64,000 nt of DNA. Source: Roseiarcus sp963770035 (GTDB lineage Bacteria > Pseudomonadota > Alphaproteobacteria > Rhizobiales > Beijerinckiaceae). Below are positions 29,250 through 38,323 of this stretch, in pieces (position 1 is the stretch's first letter; each line of letters starts with the position of its first letter). The notes below the pieces were generated by a model. That model worked only from the letters and a program-made list of their open reading frames with translations. It had not been told where the DNA came from and did not search any database. The translations under genes and the position numbers were made by a program. The DNA lies in assembly GCA_963770035.1 (NCBI GenBank), contig CAVYON010000045.1, positions 1 to 64,000 on the forward strand, read 5' to 3'.

Positions 29250-29333
29250 TCCGACGCTCATGGACGCGTTCGTGGACGAAGGCGTTTTTGCGCGCTCGCA
29301 GCGTCTTTGCGCGCTCATGGAGGAGGAACGAGA

Positions 29334-29690
29334 ATGGCCTATCAGGAACAGATGGACGCGGTGAAGCAGAAGGTCAACGCCGCAGTGGGCAATGCCGCTG
29401 ACAGCGCAGCGAAAGCGGCTGACAGCGCGGCAAAACTTGCCGACAAGGCTCAGACAGGCGGGGCCTCCCTGTCCCGAGACCTCGGAAACCAGGCCGCAGA
29501 TCTTTCCGGACAGCTTACCGAATTGGTGAAAAGTCTCAGCGCCGGGGCCGTGGACTTGACGGCGACGGCGGGAGATGCGTGGGACGCGCTGGAGGAGCGC
29601 TTTCGTGAACTCGTCCGTCGACGACCGGTGCGGGCGGTCGCTATTTCCGTCGCGGTCGGAATGCTTTTCGGCTTCTTGAGCCGCCGCTAA
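29334..29690 (+). CDS. DUF883/ElaB-YqjD-like membrane-anchored protein
   Basis: Small protein of 118 residues. Long Ala/Lys/Asp-rich amphipathic helices (AVGNAADSAAKAADSAAKLA) are followed by RRRPVRAVAISVAVGMLFGF, a C-terminal membrane helix ending RR. This is the layout of ElaB/YqjD/YgaM proteins, which anchor ribosomes to the inner membrane in stationary phase in E. coli. ATG 29334 follows a GGAGGAACGA ribosome binding site. Expression is likely stress-induced through the EcfG-type promoter at 29225-29249, in line with family behaviour. Confidence 0.85.
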   Translation: MAYQEQMDAVKQKVNAAVGNAADSAAKAADSAAKLADKAQTGGASLSRDLGNQAADLSGQLTELVKSLSAGAVDLTATAGDAWDALEERFRELVRRRPVRAVAISVAVGMLFGFLSRR

Positions 29691-29721
29691 ATCTCCTCGG
29701 AACGTCGCAGGCAAGCGGTCG

Positions 29722-31641
29722 TCAAGATCTTCGCCGCGTTTCGTCGAGAATCCGGCGAAGAGAACGAGCGAGCAGACCCCGTGTGTAAGGTTTGGAGATG
29801 AGCTGCACCTCGGGGTCCAGGCGGCCGTTGTGCACAATGGCGTTGCGCGTGTAGCCAGTGGTGAAGAGGACGGCGATGTTCGGCCTGAGCTGCACCGCTT
29901 CGTCGGCGAGTTTGCGTCCATTCATTCCGCCCGGGAGGACGACGTCGGTGAAAAGGACGTCGACGCGCTCCGCCTTTTGCAGAAGGGCGAGGCCCTCGTC
30001 GCCGTCGACGCCGGACAACACTTTGTATCCGAGGCTTTCGAGCGCCGTTCGCGCGAAATCGCGGACTCCGTCGTCATCCTCGACCAGCAGCACGACTTCG
30101 CCAGTCAGCGCGGTCGGCGCACCCTCCTCCGACGGCTCCTGGATCTCCGGCGCCGTAGCGACCCAGGACGCGTCCGCCATCCGGGGCAGGTAAATCTTGA
30201 CCGCCGTGCCCTGACCGGGCTCGCTGTAAATGCGGATGTGCCCCCTGGACTGCTTGACGAAACCGTGGATCGTGGCAAGCCCAAGTCCGGTGCCTTTGCC
30301 GACATCCTTGGTTGTAAAGAACGGCTCGAAGACGCGCGCCAGGACGTTGGCGGGAATGCCGGGTCCGGTGTCGCTGACCGACAGAAGCACGTACTGTCCC
30401 GGCGCGACGTCCCCGAACTGTGCGGCGTACGCATCATCGAGCCACGCATTGGCGGTTTCGATTGTGACGCGGCCGCCGTCTGGCATTGCGTCGCGAGCGT
30501 TGACCACGAGATTGACGATCGCATTGTCGAGATGGCTCGGGTCGGCAAAGGCCGGCCAAAGCCCGGCGGCGAGCACAGTCTCGATCTTGATTGATTCGCC
30601 GACCGTGCGGATCAGCACGTCCGACATGTTCGCCACCGCCCGGTTGATGTCGAGCCGGGTCGGGGCGAGCGGCTGCTGGCGGGCGAAGGAGAGAAGCTTC
30701 TGGGTAAGCGCCGCAGCCCGTCGCGCCCCCTCGGTCGCCGTCTCAACCGGCCGCGCCAGCAGGCCGAAATCGGCCGCGGCCCCCGTCTCGATTCGCCGTT
30801 TGACCGTGTCGAGATTGCCAATCACGATCGTGAGGAGATTGTTGAAATCGTGTGCGATTCCTGCGGTGAGCTGGCCGACGAGCTCAAGCTTTTGCGTCTG
30901 CAACAGCCTCGATTCCGCCTCCTCGCGGCTCGCCGCCTCGGCCTTCAGGGCCGCCGATTGCGCGCGCAGCTCCTGGATGTAGGACCAACTCGTCGTCACG
31001 ACTGCCGTCGAGGCGATCATGGCGAGAGCGAGGCTGAAGACCATGAGCCCAAGCAGGAACGCCTGCAGCCGTTCGGCCTCGGCCTGGCGTGCGCGCAGAA
31101 GCCTCGCCTCCTGCGCGTCGAAATCGTCGAACAGGGCTCGTATCCGCTCTCGCGGCGCCTGGCCTTCGCGCCGCGAAAGAAGCGCCAGGACCGTCGCCGG
31201 CTCGGACTTCGCCATCGCAGCCTGATCGAAAAGCCCCTTGTAGACCTCGACCAGGCGGTCGATCTCCTCGATGCGATCGACCTGTGGGCGATTGTCGCTT
31301 ACGAAGCGACGCGCCTGGGCAAGTCTATCGAATACCGGCGGCCAAGCGCCGCGGTAGGCGGCGAGCGAGTCGGAGGTTGGGCTCACGACGTAATCGCGCA
31401 GCGCGATCTCCGCATCCTGAACGCTCTGGATAGCTTGCCCGGCGAGCCCGCGTGCCTTGTAGGTATGTTCGACCCAGTCAGTCGCCTCGTCGAGCCGAAA
31501 GGTCATAACAGTCGCAAGCACGGCGGCGAACACGAGCAAACCGGCGCTACTGAGGGTGAGGATGAGCCCGGTGCGGCGGGGCCGATCAGTCCAGAGCCCG
31601 TTGATCGAATCGGTCAGGCGGGCAAGAAAAGACGCGGTCAT
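29722..31641 (-). CDS. Hybrid sensor histidine kinase (CHASE3-like, HisKA, HATPase, receiver)
   Basis: A 639-residue membrane sensor. Transmembrane helices at about 24-46 (GLILTLSSAGLLVFAAVLAT) and 193-215 flank a periplasmic four-helix CHASE3-like region. A coiled segment leads to the H-box TAGIAHDFNNLLTIVIGNL, N-box DNAIVNLVVNARDAMPDG, G1 box VSDTGPGIP and G2 box GKGTGLGLATIHGF. A C-terminal receiver carries the phospho-acceptor Asp in DVLFTDVVLPGG and the Lys in LISKPYTRG. It lies divergent to the single-domain receiver gene with about 70 bases between them and may be its partner. The signal is unknown. Confidence 0.93.
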   Translation of the reverse strand: MTASFLARLTDSINGLWTDRPRRTGLILTLSSAGLLVFAAVLATVMTFRLDEATDWVEHTYKARGLAGQAIQSVQDAEIALRDYVVSPTSDSLAAYRGAWPPVFDRLAQARRFVSDNRPQVDRIEEIDRLVEVYKGLFDQAAMAKSEPATVLALLSRREGQAPRERIRALFDDFDAQEARLLRARQAEAERLQAFLLGLMVFSLALAMIASTAVVTTSWSYIQELRAQSAALKAEAASREEAESRLLQTQKLELVGQLTAGIAHDFNNLLTIVIGNLDTVKRRIETGAAADFGLLARPVETATEGARRAAALTQKLLSFARQQPLAPTRLDINRAVANMSDVLIRTVGESIKIETVLAAGLWPAFADPSHLDNAIVNLVVNARDAMPDGGRVTIETANAWLDDAYAAQFGDVAPGQYVLLSVSDTGPGIPANVLARVFEPFFTTKDVGKGTGLGLATIHGFVKQSRGHIRIYSEPGQGTAVKIYLPRMADASWVATAPEIQEPSEEGAPTALTGEVVLLVEDDDGVRDFARTALESLGYKVLSGVDGDEGLALLQKAERVDVLFTDVVLPGGMNGRKLADEAVQLRPNIAVLFTTGYTRNAIVHNGRLDPEVQLISKPYTRGLLARSLRRILDETRRRS

Positions 31642-31710
31642 CCCGATTATCTACAGCGGCGCCGTGACGGCCGTCGAGCCGAAACGCGAAGCCCACGGAA
31701 GGAACAGGAC

Positions 31711-32109
31711 ATGGCGCGTATTCTGATCGTCGACGACGAGCCGCTGATCGCCTTGATGGCCGAAGAGTGGCTGAGCGAATTGGAGCACGCGGTTGTCGGC
31801 CCCGCCTACGACCTGGATGGCGCGCTGGCCCTGGCCGAGCGCGAACATCCCGACGCGGCGATCCTCGACCTGACCCTTGGCGCGCGCGATAGCTATCCAG
31901 TCGCCTCCCGTCTTCGCGCGCTCTCGATTCCTTTTGCTTTCGCGAGCGGCCATGGCCGCGATGTCCTGACCCCAGAGTTCCGGGACGCTGTTCTGCTTCA
32001 CAAGCCATTCGAGTTTGAGACCTTCCGAAACGTCCTCAGCGCCCTGTTGACGCAGAGGGAGCGCTCGGGACAGCCGAACTCGGGTTCCGTGAGCCGGCGC
32101 AACTCATGA
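31711..32109 (+). CDS. Single-domain response regulator
   Basis: A receiver-only protein of 132 residues: acidic pocket in ILIVDDEPLIAL, phospho-acceptor Asp in AAILDLTLGARDS, Ser and Lys in FASGHG and LLHKPFEFE. There is no output domain. ATG 31711 follows AAGGAACAG. It is located between a hybrid kinase and nepR-ecfG, where many relatives encode PhyR; it lacks the PhyR sigma-like domain, so it is more like the single-domain regulators (SdrG, MrrA) that tune the general stress response. That role is inferred from position. Confidence 0.88.
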   Translation: MARILIVDDEPLIALMAEEWLSELEHAVVGPAYDLDGALALAEREHPDAAILDLTLGARDSYPVASRLRALSIPFAFASGHGRDVLTPEFRDAVLLHKPFEFETFRNVLSALLTQRERSGQPNSGSVSRRNS

Positions 32110-32128
32110 TTTCTGATTTTTCGGACAG

Positions 32129-32154
32129 GGAACCATTTGGGCGAATTGGTGTTA
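32129..32154 (+). promoter_or_regulatory. EcfG-like promoter before nepR
   Basis: GGAAC at 32129-32133, then 16 bases and TGTT at 32150-32153 (consensus CGTT, one mismatch). Position 70-95 bases before nepR fits the usual autoregulated nepR-ecfG promoter. Confidence 0.6.
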
Positions 32155-32226
32155 TGGTAGGTGGTTCGGGGATTGGCCCGCGCGCGATGTTCGGCGCGGG
32201 TTCATCGCGCAATTCGAGACCGGTTG

Positions 32227-32451
32227 ATGAGTGAAGATCCGCGAGAACGGCATGACCTGACACAGTCGCGCGGCAAGGATTTCCACGGTGACGATCGAGG
32301 GCCGGGGCCGGCAGTGAGCCCGATCGTGGTCGACGCCATCTCCAAGGCGCTTCAGTCCCATTTCCAGGCTATCGCCGAGCTTCCGCTGCCGGATCGGTTT
32401 TTGGTTCTGTTGGCGGAACTTGAGGCGCGGGAGCGTCGCAATGAAACCTGA
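32227..32451 (+). CDS. nepR: NepR-family anti-sigma factor
   Basis: Small anti-sigma factor of 74 residues that holds EcfG inactive until phosphorylated PhyR removes it. The two NepR helices are recognisable: SPIVVDAISKALQSHFQAIA and PLPDRFLVLLAELE, the latter carrying the family motif. ATG 32227 (MSEDPRERH) is preferred over upstream codons. It overlaps ecfG by 11 bases, giving the usual coupled stoichiometry. No PhyR gene is visible in the window. Confidence 0.9.
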   Translation: MSEDPRERHDLTQSRGKDFHGDDRGPGPAVSPIVVDAISKALQSHFQAIAELPLPDRFLVLLAELEARERRNET

Positions 32452-33043
32452 GCCCGGCGGTCAAATGGTGGCTTCACCCACCAAGGACGCCGCCTTCACG
32501 CCCAACGCCGCGTTCCGCGAGGCGCTGATCCGGGAGATGCCGGGGTTGCGGGCGTTTGCGGTGTCCCTTGCGGGCTCGTTTCATCAGGCCGACGATCTCC
32601 TGCAGGAGACGCTTCTGAAGGCGTGGAGCAGTTCCGAGAGCTTCACCCCGGGCACCAATATGCGCGCGTGGCTGTTCACGATCCTGCGCAACACCTATTA
32701 TTCGCTTTATCGCCGCCGCGGCCGTGAGGTTCAGGATACGGACGGCGTCTACTCGGGCCGGATGGCTACGCCCCCTAACCAGGAGGGCGCTCTTGATATT
32801 GCTGATTTCCAGGCGGCGCTGGCCAAACTGCCGCCGGAACATCGCGACGTTTTGCTACTGGTCGGCGCCTCCGGTTTTTCCTACGAGGAGGCGGCGGAAA
32901 TCTGCGGGGTCGCCGTCGGAACGGTGAAGAGCCGGCTCAATCGCGCTCGCGCGAGGCTCGCCGATGTGCTGGGAATCACCGAAGCCGCCGATCTCGGTCC
33001 CGGCGGGGCGTTCCAGGCGGTGGTCAAGAACCCAGATGTCTAG
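32441..33043 (+). CDS. ecfG: RNA polymerase sigma factor EcfG (general stress response)
   Basis: ECF sigma factor of the EcfG class, which directs RNA polymerase to GGAAC-N16/17-CGTT promoters under general stress. Sigma region 2 is HQADDLLQETLLKAWSS with MRAWLFTILRNTYYSLYRR. Region 4 is LPPEHRDVLLLVGASGFSYE followed by the HTH VAVGTVKSRLNRARARL. Start ATG 32441 within the nepR end; ATG 32465 is an alternative. The 200-residue length is typical. It lies in an operon with nepR and is followed by a sensor kinase. Confidence 0.93.
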   Translation: MKPEPGGQMVASPTKDAAFTPNAAFREALIREMPGLRAFAVSLAGSFHQADDLLQETLLKAWSSSESFTPGTNMRAWLFTILRNTYYSLYRRRGREVQDTDGVYSGRMATPPNQEGALDIADFQAALAKLPPEHRDVLLLVGASGFSYEEAAEICGVAVGTVKSRLNRARARLADVLGITEAADLGPGGAFQAVVKNPDV

Positions 33044-33069
33044 GAACCAAGCGTGCGAGCGTCTGCGTC

Positions 33070-34645
33070 ATGAAGACGGTGAGAGCGCGGCTGCTCGGGG
33101 TGATGTCCCTCATCGTCATTCCCGTGGCGGCCGGTATCGTCCTGATTGCATACTCCGGCTATGCAGCGGAAGAGCGGGACGTTCGCGAGGTTCGGACGAC
33201 GGCCGCGAACGGGCGCGCCCAGGTCATACGCTCCTGGCTCGACACTGTCGGGGGCGCCCTGTCCGATCAGGCCGCGGCCGCCGCCTTCCTCCGCGCTGGC
33301 CCGTGTGCGGAGCTCGCCAGGTCCTTCCTTCGACGTAACGCCGATGATGCGTCCGTCCGCTTCGTCGACGCGTCCGGCAGCGTCTGCGCCGCCGGGGAGG
33401 CCATTGACCTCACGCAACTTCCGGCGGACGCGTTGGGCCCTAAATCGAACGCGGACTTCCGCTATGCGGTCGTCGACCGCCGGCTCTGGTTTACAACCGG
33501 CGCGACCGCGACATCCGGACAGGAACCGGGCGGCGTGCTCGTTCTCAAGACCGACGCTCTGCGCTCGCGGCTCAACGCCCTCGACACGCTCGGCGAGACC
33601 AATCTTGCCGTGATCGCGAACGACACAACTCTTGTTTCTCAGTCTGCCCCTGGGGATTCAAGCGTTTGGCTACCGGAATCCATTCCCTCCGCCGCCGAGG
33701 GGAAGAGCTGGATCGGGCGCGACAGGAATGGACGTCTCGGCGACTTCGTGTTGACGCCGCCGTTCGGAGCTCACCTTTCAGATTCTGATCCGCTTCGACG
33801 ACCGGCGGCTCCTCAACGCGTGGCGACGGCTGGTCGCGATCTGTCTCGCGCCCCTCGCGCTCCTTGCCCTCCTCAGCTTCGCCTACGCCGGCTCCATCCA
33901 GCGCGACGTCGTGCGCTGGATCAGGGGCATCGAAGCCGCCGCGCGCAAGCGGAGCGGCGATCCGAACAGTTCCGCGTCCGCCCCGGTCAACGCCAGGATG
34001 CCGGCCGAGCTCCGGAGCGTCGCACACGCGTTCAACGCCATGGCCGAGCACGTGACGCAGCGGCAGTTTGCTCTGCAGACCTCTCTCGCCGAGAACCGCG
34101 CCCTGATGCAGGAGATGCATCATCGCGTCAAAAACAGCCTTCAGGTCATCCAAAGCTACGTGGCGCTGATCCGCCGTATGGAGAAGCGCGCCGACTCGGT
34201 CGCCCTGACGCGCATTTCGGGAAGCGTTTCGGTGCTCTCCGTGGCCTACCGCATGGCCCTCACTCCGGTTGGAATGCACCCGGTGCCGGTCAAGCCGTTT
34301 CTCGAGGAGGTGGCAAGCGCCCTCTTCGCGAGCCTGCGTCGACCCTACCAGACCGCGACGGCCGCGATCGAATGGGAAGGCGAACTCGATGTCGATCGGG
34401 CGATCCCGCTCGGCCTTGGCATGGTGGAGGCGATCATCGCCGGGATTGACGGCGCCAGGACGACCGCCGTCGCGGTTCGCCTGTTTCCGACCGCTGAAGG
34501 CGAGATCGAACTGATCGTCAAGGCCGACGTCGCGCCGGTCGACGACCAGCCGCCGGACAAGATCCTGATCGAACTCGCCGGCCAGCTTGGCGCGACGGAC
34601 GCGCGCTCGAGCGACGATATTCTGGCCTGGCGCTTCGCGCCCTGA
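33070..34645 (+). CDS. HisKA_2-type sensor kinase of the general stress locus, frameshifted, degenerate ATPase
   Basis: Membrane sensor with an N-terminal helix (LLGVMSLIVIPVAAGIVLIA), a periplasmic domain of about 200 residues, a second helix (LAPLALLALLSFAYAGS), a HAMP-like linker and a HisKA_2 H-box EMHHRVKNSLQVIQSYVAL. The frame shifts at about 33765-33770, between FVLTPPF and ELTFQILIRFDD, and both parts fit one protein. The C-terminal ATPase region (GLGMVEAIIAGIDG to DILAWRF) lacks a recognisable N-box Asn and a DxGxG motif, so autophosphorylation is doubtful; it may act as phosphatase or phosphotransfer protein. Position next to ecfG suggests a PhyK-like role toward PhyR. Confidence 0.8.
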
Positions 34646-34835
34646 CCGGCGGCGACGGGGACCGGCTTCGCGCCGCCCGCCGGCTCACTGGGGTCAAATC
34701 GCAAATTAGCTTTGCTCGGCTGTGCTCCCGCTCCGCGGCGCGCCATCGGAACAAACGCAGGGCCGAACGGTTCTCCGAAGGCTTTGCCGGTGCGGCTTGG
34801 TGCGAGGCGGCCGGGGCCGCCAGGAATTTTGTCTT

Positions 34836-35958
34836 ATGCGCCTTTTCGAATGCCAAGCTTGCCATTCGGCCCTTCATTTCGACAATACGGTTTGCCTGAC
34901 GTGCCGCCGGCGGGTCGGCTATCTTCAGGATCGCCTGGCGATGAGCGCGCTCGATAGCGGCCCGGCGATTTGGAACGCACTGGGCGCCGCTGGCGAGCGC
35001 TACCGCTTCTGCGCCAATGCGGATGACAATGTCTGTAACTGGATGCTGCCCGAGGCCGAACTCGTCCCCTTTCTGCGAGTGCTGCCGGCATAATCATCTC
35101 GTGCCGGATCTGTCGATTGCGCCGAACGTCGAACGATGGGGCAAGATCGAACTCGCCAAACGCTACGTGATCCGCGCGCTGATGCGCTGGCGGCTGCGCC
35201 GGCCGGATCGAAAGCAGGACCCGGAGCGCGGGCTCGCCTTCGATCTGATCGCTGACGAGACGCGCCCGGACGGAGCCGTCAAGCGGGCGCTCACCGGGCA
35301 CGACAACGGACTGATCACGATCAACATCGCCGAAGCCGACGACGCGGAGCGAGAGGCGAGACGCAAGGCCATGCGGGAGCCGTACCGCACGCTCGTCGGC
35401 CACATCCGTCACGAGGTTGGCCATTATTATTGGGACCGGCTGGTCAACGACGAGGGCCGGGTCGACGCGTTTCGCGAGGCGTTCGGCGACGAGAGGCAGG
35501 ACTACGCCGCGGCGCTCGAGCGCCACTATCGCGACGGCGCAGCGCCCGACTGGATCAACCGCTTCATCAGCGCCTACGCGAGCTCCCATCCGTGGGAGGA
35601 TTTCGCCGAGACCTGGGCTCATTATCTGCACATCGTCGATGCGCTCGAGACCGCGCGCTCCTACGGCATCGACGCGCGCGCCAGCTTTTCGCCCGGCGAC
35701 GCCAGGATGAGACTGAACTTCGAGCCTCACGCGGCCAACTCGGCGGGCCGGCTGGTCGACGCCTGGGTTCCGCTGACCGTGGCGTTGAACGGGGTCAACC
35801 GCAGCATGGGCCAGCCCGACCTCTATCCGTTCGTCCTGTCCAACGCTGTGGTCGGCAAGCTCGAGTTCATTCACGCGCTCATCCACGCGCCGCGGCAGGC
35901 CTCGGCTGCGCCGGGCGCTCCAACGCAATCGGCGGAACCGGAGCGAATCGACGCCTGA
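34836..35958 (+). CDS. Zinc-ribbon putative metallopeptidase, frameshifted
   Basis: Conserved cytoplasmic protein of the group annotated as putative zinc-binding metallopeptidase. The N-terminus has two zinc-ribbon pairs (FECQACHSALHF, TVCLTCRRRVG), then a further Cys set (FCANADDNVCNW and PFCECCRHNHLVPDL). The catalytic motif is HEVGHYYWDRL with a downstream acidic HPWEDFAETWAHYLH that can supply the third ligand. The frame shifts at about 35064-35070 in a CCCC-TTT run. Start at ATG 34836. Substrate is unknown, and the family is generally uncharacterised. Convincing because both halves carry conserved cysteines on each side of the break. Confidence 0.82.
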
Positions 35959-36080
35959 AGGCGCCGCAATCCGCCGCCGGCCTTTCCGCTTCCAGCTCGT
36001 CGACGCGGCCGCCTACGATCGTCGAGACTCGCGGGGCGGGGCGATTGCCTCCGCCTCGCCGGTCGGGCAAAGATACGAAT

Positions 36081-37823
36081 ATGTCCGCGCCCCTCGACCG
36101 TCTCGTCATCGCGCTCGCCCAAGTTCCCTGCATCGTCGGAGACATCGCCGGCAATACGGAGCGGCTGCGAAAGGCTCGCGCCGAGGCCGCTGGGTTCGGG
36201 GCGGACCTCGTCATGACGCCGGAACTCTTTCTCTCCGGTTATCCGCCTGAGGACTTGGTGCTGAAACCGGCCTTCCAGGAGGCTTGCCGGACGGCTTGCG
36301 AGGCGCTCGCGCGCGAGACCGCGGACGGCGGCCCGGCTGTGCTGGTCGGCCTGCCCTGGGTCGAGAACGGTCAGCTGCACAACGCCATCGCGCTCCTCGA
36401 CCGCGGCCGGATCGAGGCAGTGCGGTTCAAGGTCGACCTGCCCAATTACGGCGTGTTCGATGAGAAGCGCGTCTTCGTCCCGGGTCCGTCGCCGGGGCCG
36501 ATCGTCTTCCGCGGCGTCAGGATCGGCACGCCGATCTGCGAGGACATCTGGGGCCCCGACCCGGTCGAATGCATCCTCGAGACCGGCGGCGAAATCCTGC
36601 TTGTTCCCAACGCGAGCCCTTACGAGCGCGACAAGCTCGCCATCCGCCAGAATGTCGCGGTCAACCGGGTGGTCGAGAGCGGCCTGCCGCTGATCTATCT
36701 CAACATGGTCGGCGGTCAGGACGAGGTCATCTTCGAAGGCGCCTCCTTCGCCCTCAACCCCGACCGCAGCCTTGCCGTGCAGCTGCCCGCGTTCAGAGCC
36801 GTGGTGGCGCGCACCGTGTGGGAACGGGGCGGCAAGGGCTGGACTTGCGTCGAGGGACCGAAGGCGGTGGTCGAGGAGGGCGACGAAGCCGACTATTCCG
36901 CCTGCGTCCTGGGCCTCCGCGACTATGTCGACAATAACCGCTTTCCCGGCGTGGTGCTCGGCCTTTCGGGCGGCGTCGACTCGGCGCTCTGCGCCGCCAT
37001 GGCCGTCGACGCCTTGGGCGCGGCGCGCGTCCATGCCCTGATGCTGCCCTACCGCTTCACCTCGAACGAATCGCTCGCCGACGCCGCCGCCTGCGCCGAG
37101 GCACTCGGCATTCGCTACGACATCGTGCCGATCGCCGGGCCGGTCGAAGGGGCCGAGCGCGCGCTGTCGTCGATGTTCGCCGGCAAGCCCCGCGACATCA
37201 CTGAGGAGAACATCCAGAGCCGCGCCCGTGGGCTTATCCTGATGGCGATTTCCAACAAGTCGGGCGCGATGGTGGTGACCACGGGCAACAAGTCGGAAAT
37301 GTCGGTCGGCTACGCCACGCTTTATGGCGACATGAACGGCGGCTTCAATCCGATCAAGGACCTCTACAAGATGGAGGTGTTCCGGCTCGGCGCGTTGCGC
37401 AACCGCTGGAAGCCGGTCGGCGCGTTCGGGCCGGACGGCGAGGTGATCCCCGAGAACATTCTCACGAAGCCGCCGAGCGCAGAGTTGCGCGAGAATCAGA
37501 AGGACGAGGATTCTCTGCCGCCCTACCCGATTCTAGACGGCATTCTGCACGGGCTGGTCGAGAAGGAGATGCGGGTCGCCGACATCGTCGCCGAAGGCTA
37601 CGACCCGGAGACGGTGAAGAGGATCGAAAAGCTCCTCTATCTCGCCGAATACAAGCGCCGTCAGTCGGCGCCGGGGGTCAAAGTCGGCCCAAAGAACTTC
37701 GGCCGCGACCGGCGCTACCCGATCGTCAACCGGTTTCGCGACCCGGGCGCGCCGGCGCGGACGCCCGACGGGTCGATCGCCCCGCGCGGGCAGGCGGGGA
37801 CAAGTGAGCGATTCGAGGAATAG
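36081..37823 (+). CDS. nadE: Glutamine-dependent NAD+ synthetase
   Basis: Last step of NAD+ synthesis: amidation of deamido-NAD+ with ammonia from glutamine. The nitrilase-like glutaminase domain has Glu in MTPELFLSGYPPED, Lys in VRFKVDLPNYGVFDE and Cys in TPICEDIWGPDP. The synthetase domain has the P-loop GLSGGVDSALCA and the conserved TTGNKSEMSVGYATLYGDM. 580 residues from ATG 36081, complete and unbroken. It is an essential gene, and any NAD+-degrading RES toxin in this cell would act on its product. Confidence 0.96.
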   Translation: MSAPLDRLVIALAQVPCIVGDIAGNTERLRKARAEAAGFGADLVMTPELFLSGYPPEDLVLKPAFQEACRTACEALARETADGGPAVLVGLPWVENGQLHNAIALLDRGRIEAVRFKVDLPNYGVFDEKRVFVPGPSPGPIVFRGVRIGTPICEDIWGPDPVECILETGGEILLVPNASPYERDKLAIRQNVAVNRVVESGLPLIYLNMVGGQDEVIFEGASFALNPDRSLAVQLPAFRAVVARTVWERGGKGWTCVEGPKAVVEEGDEADYSACVLGLRDYVDNNRFPGVVLGLSGGVDSALCAAMAVDALGAARVHALMLPYRFTSNESLADAAACAEALGIRYDIVPIAGPVEGAERALSSMFAGKPRDITEENIQSRARGLILMAISNKSGAMVVTTGNKSEMSVGYATLYGDMNGGFNPIKDLYKMEVFRLGALRNRWKPVGAFGPDGEVIPENILTKPPSAELRENQKDEDSLPPYPILDGILHGLVEKEMRVADIVAEGYDPETVKRIEKLLYLAEYKRRQSAPGVKVGPKNFGRDRRYPIVNRFRDPGAPARTPDGSIAPRGQAGTSERFEE

Positions 37824-37916
37824 GGGCCGGCGGCTTTCGTCATATTCGCGAAGAGGTTGTTCTGTCGTCCGTCTTTCATGCGCCTCGGCTATTGAAGCCA
37901 GGACGGAGGGCCGACC

Positions 37917-38150
37917 ATGGACAACGACGACAGCGAACTTGATCAGCTGCAGGCCGACTACAAAAAGGCGGTGGAAGAGTGGATCGCCGCGATCCGCAAG
38001 GAGGAGGCCCTCGCTTCTGTCCAGCACTCGACCGCCGATCTCGATGCCTGGGAAGAGGCGGGCTTTGAGGAGCACAAGGCGCAGCGCGAGGTGATCTATC
38101 GCAAGAAGCTGTACGAGGACGCGCTGCGGGAAGACCTGTTCGGGTTCTAA
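37917..38150 (+). CDS. Small conserved hypothetical protein
   Basis: A 77-residue acidic, helical, soluble protein (LDQLQADYKKAVEEWIAAIR, then EEHKAQREVIYRKKLYEDAL) starting at ATG 37917 after GGAGGG. It has no signal peptide or motif I can name. A coiled-coil or partner-binding helix pair is the only structural suggestion. Good codon use and ribosome binding site make it a likely real gene. Confidence 0.65.
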   Translation: MDNDDSELDQLQADYKKAVEEWIAAIRKEEALASVQHSTADLDAWEEAGFEEHKAQREVIYRKKLYEDALREDLFGF

Positions 38151-38284
38151 CCCAATGCGTCCGGTAAGGGCCTTCCCGTTTGCGTGTGACCGGCGCGAGA
38201 ATGTGTTGCTAACTTGTCACAACAGGGGTCAAATCCCTGCGGAATTACGCCGGGACGTTGACTTGGTCTTGCCCGAGTTGCAAA

Positions 38285-38323
38285 CCCTCATCGGCCGCGT
38301 CCATTTGCCGCGGCCGATGAGGG
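38285..38323. repeat. 15-base-pair perfect hairpin at the FecR start region
   Basis: CCCTCATCGGCCGCG (38285-38299) and CGCGGCCGATGAGGG (38309-38323) are exact inverted repeats with a 9-base loop. No T-run follows on either strand. It lies downstream of the small gene and covers the ATG at 38317 that best fits the FecR protein. Confidence 0.75.

Noticed and set aside
33045..33068. GGAAC before the sensor kinase as an EcfG promoter
   Set aside because: The spacing to the next CGT-like element is 18 bases and the element is CGTC; it also leaves no room for a leader.
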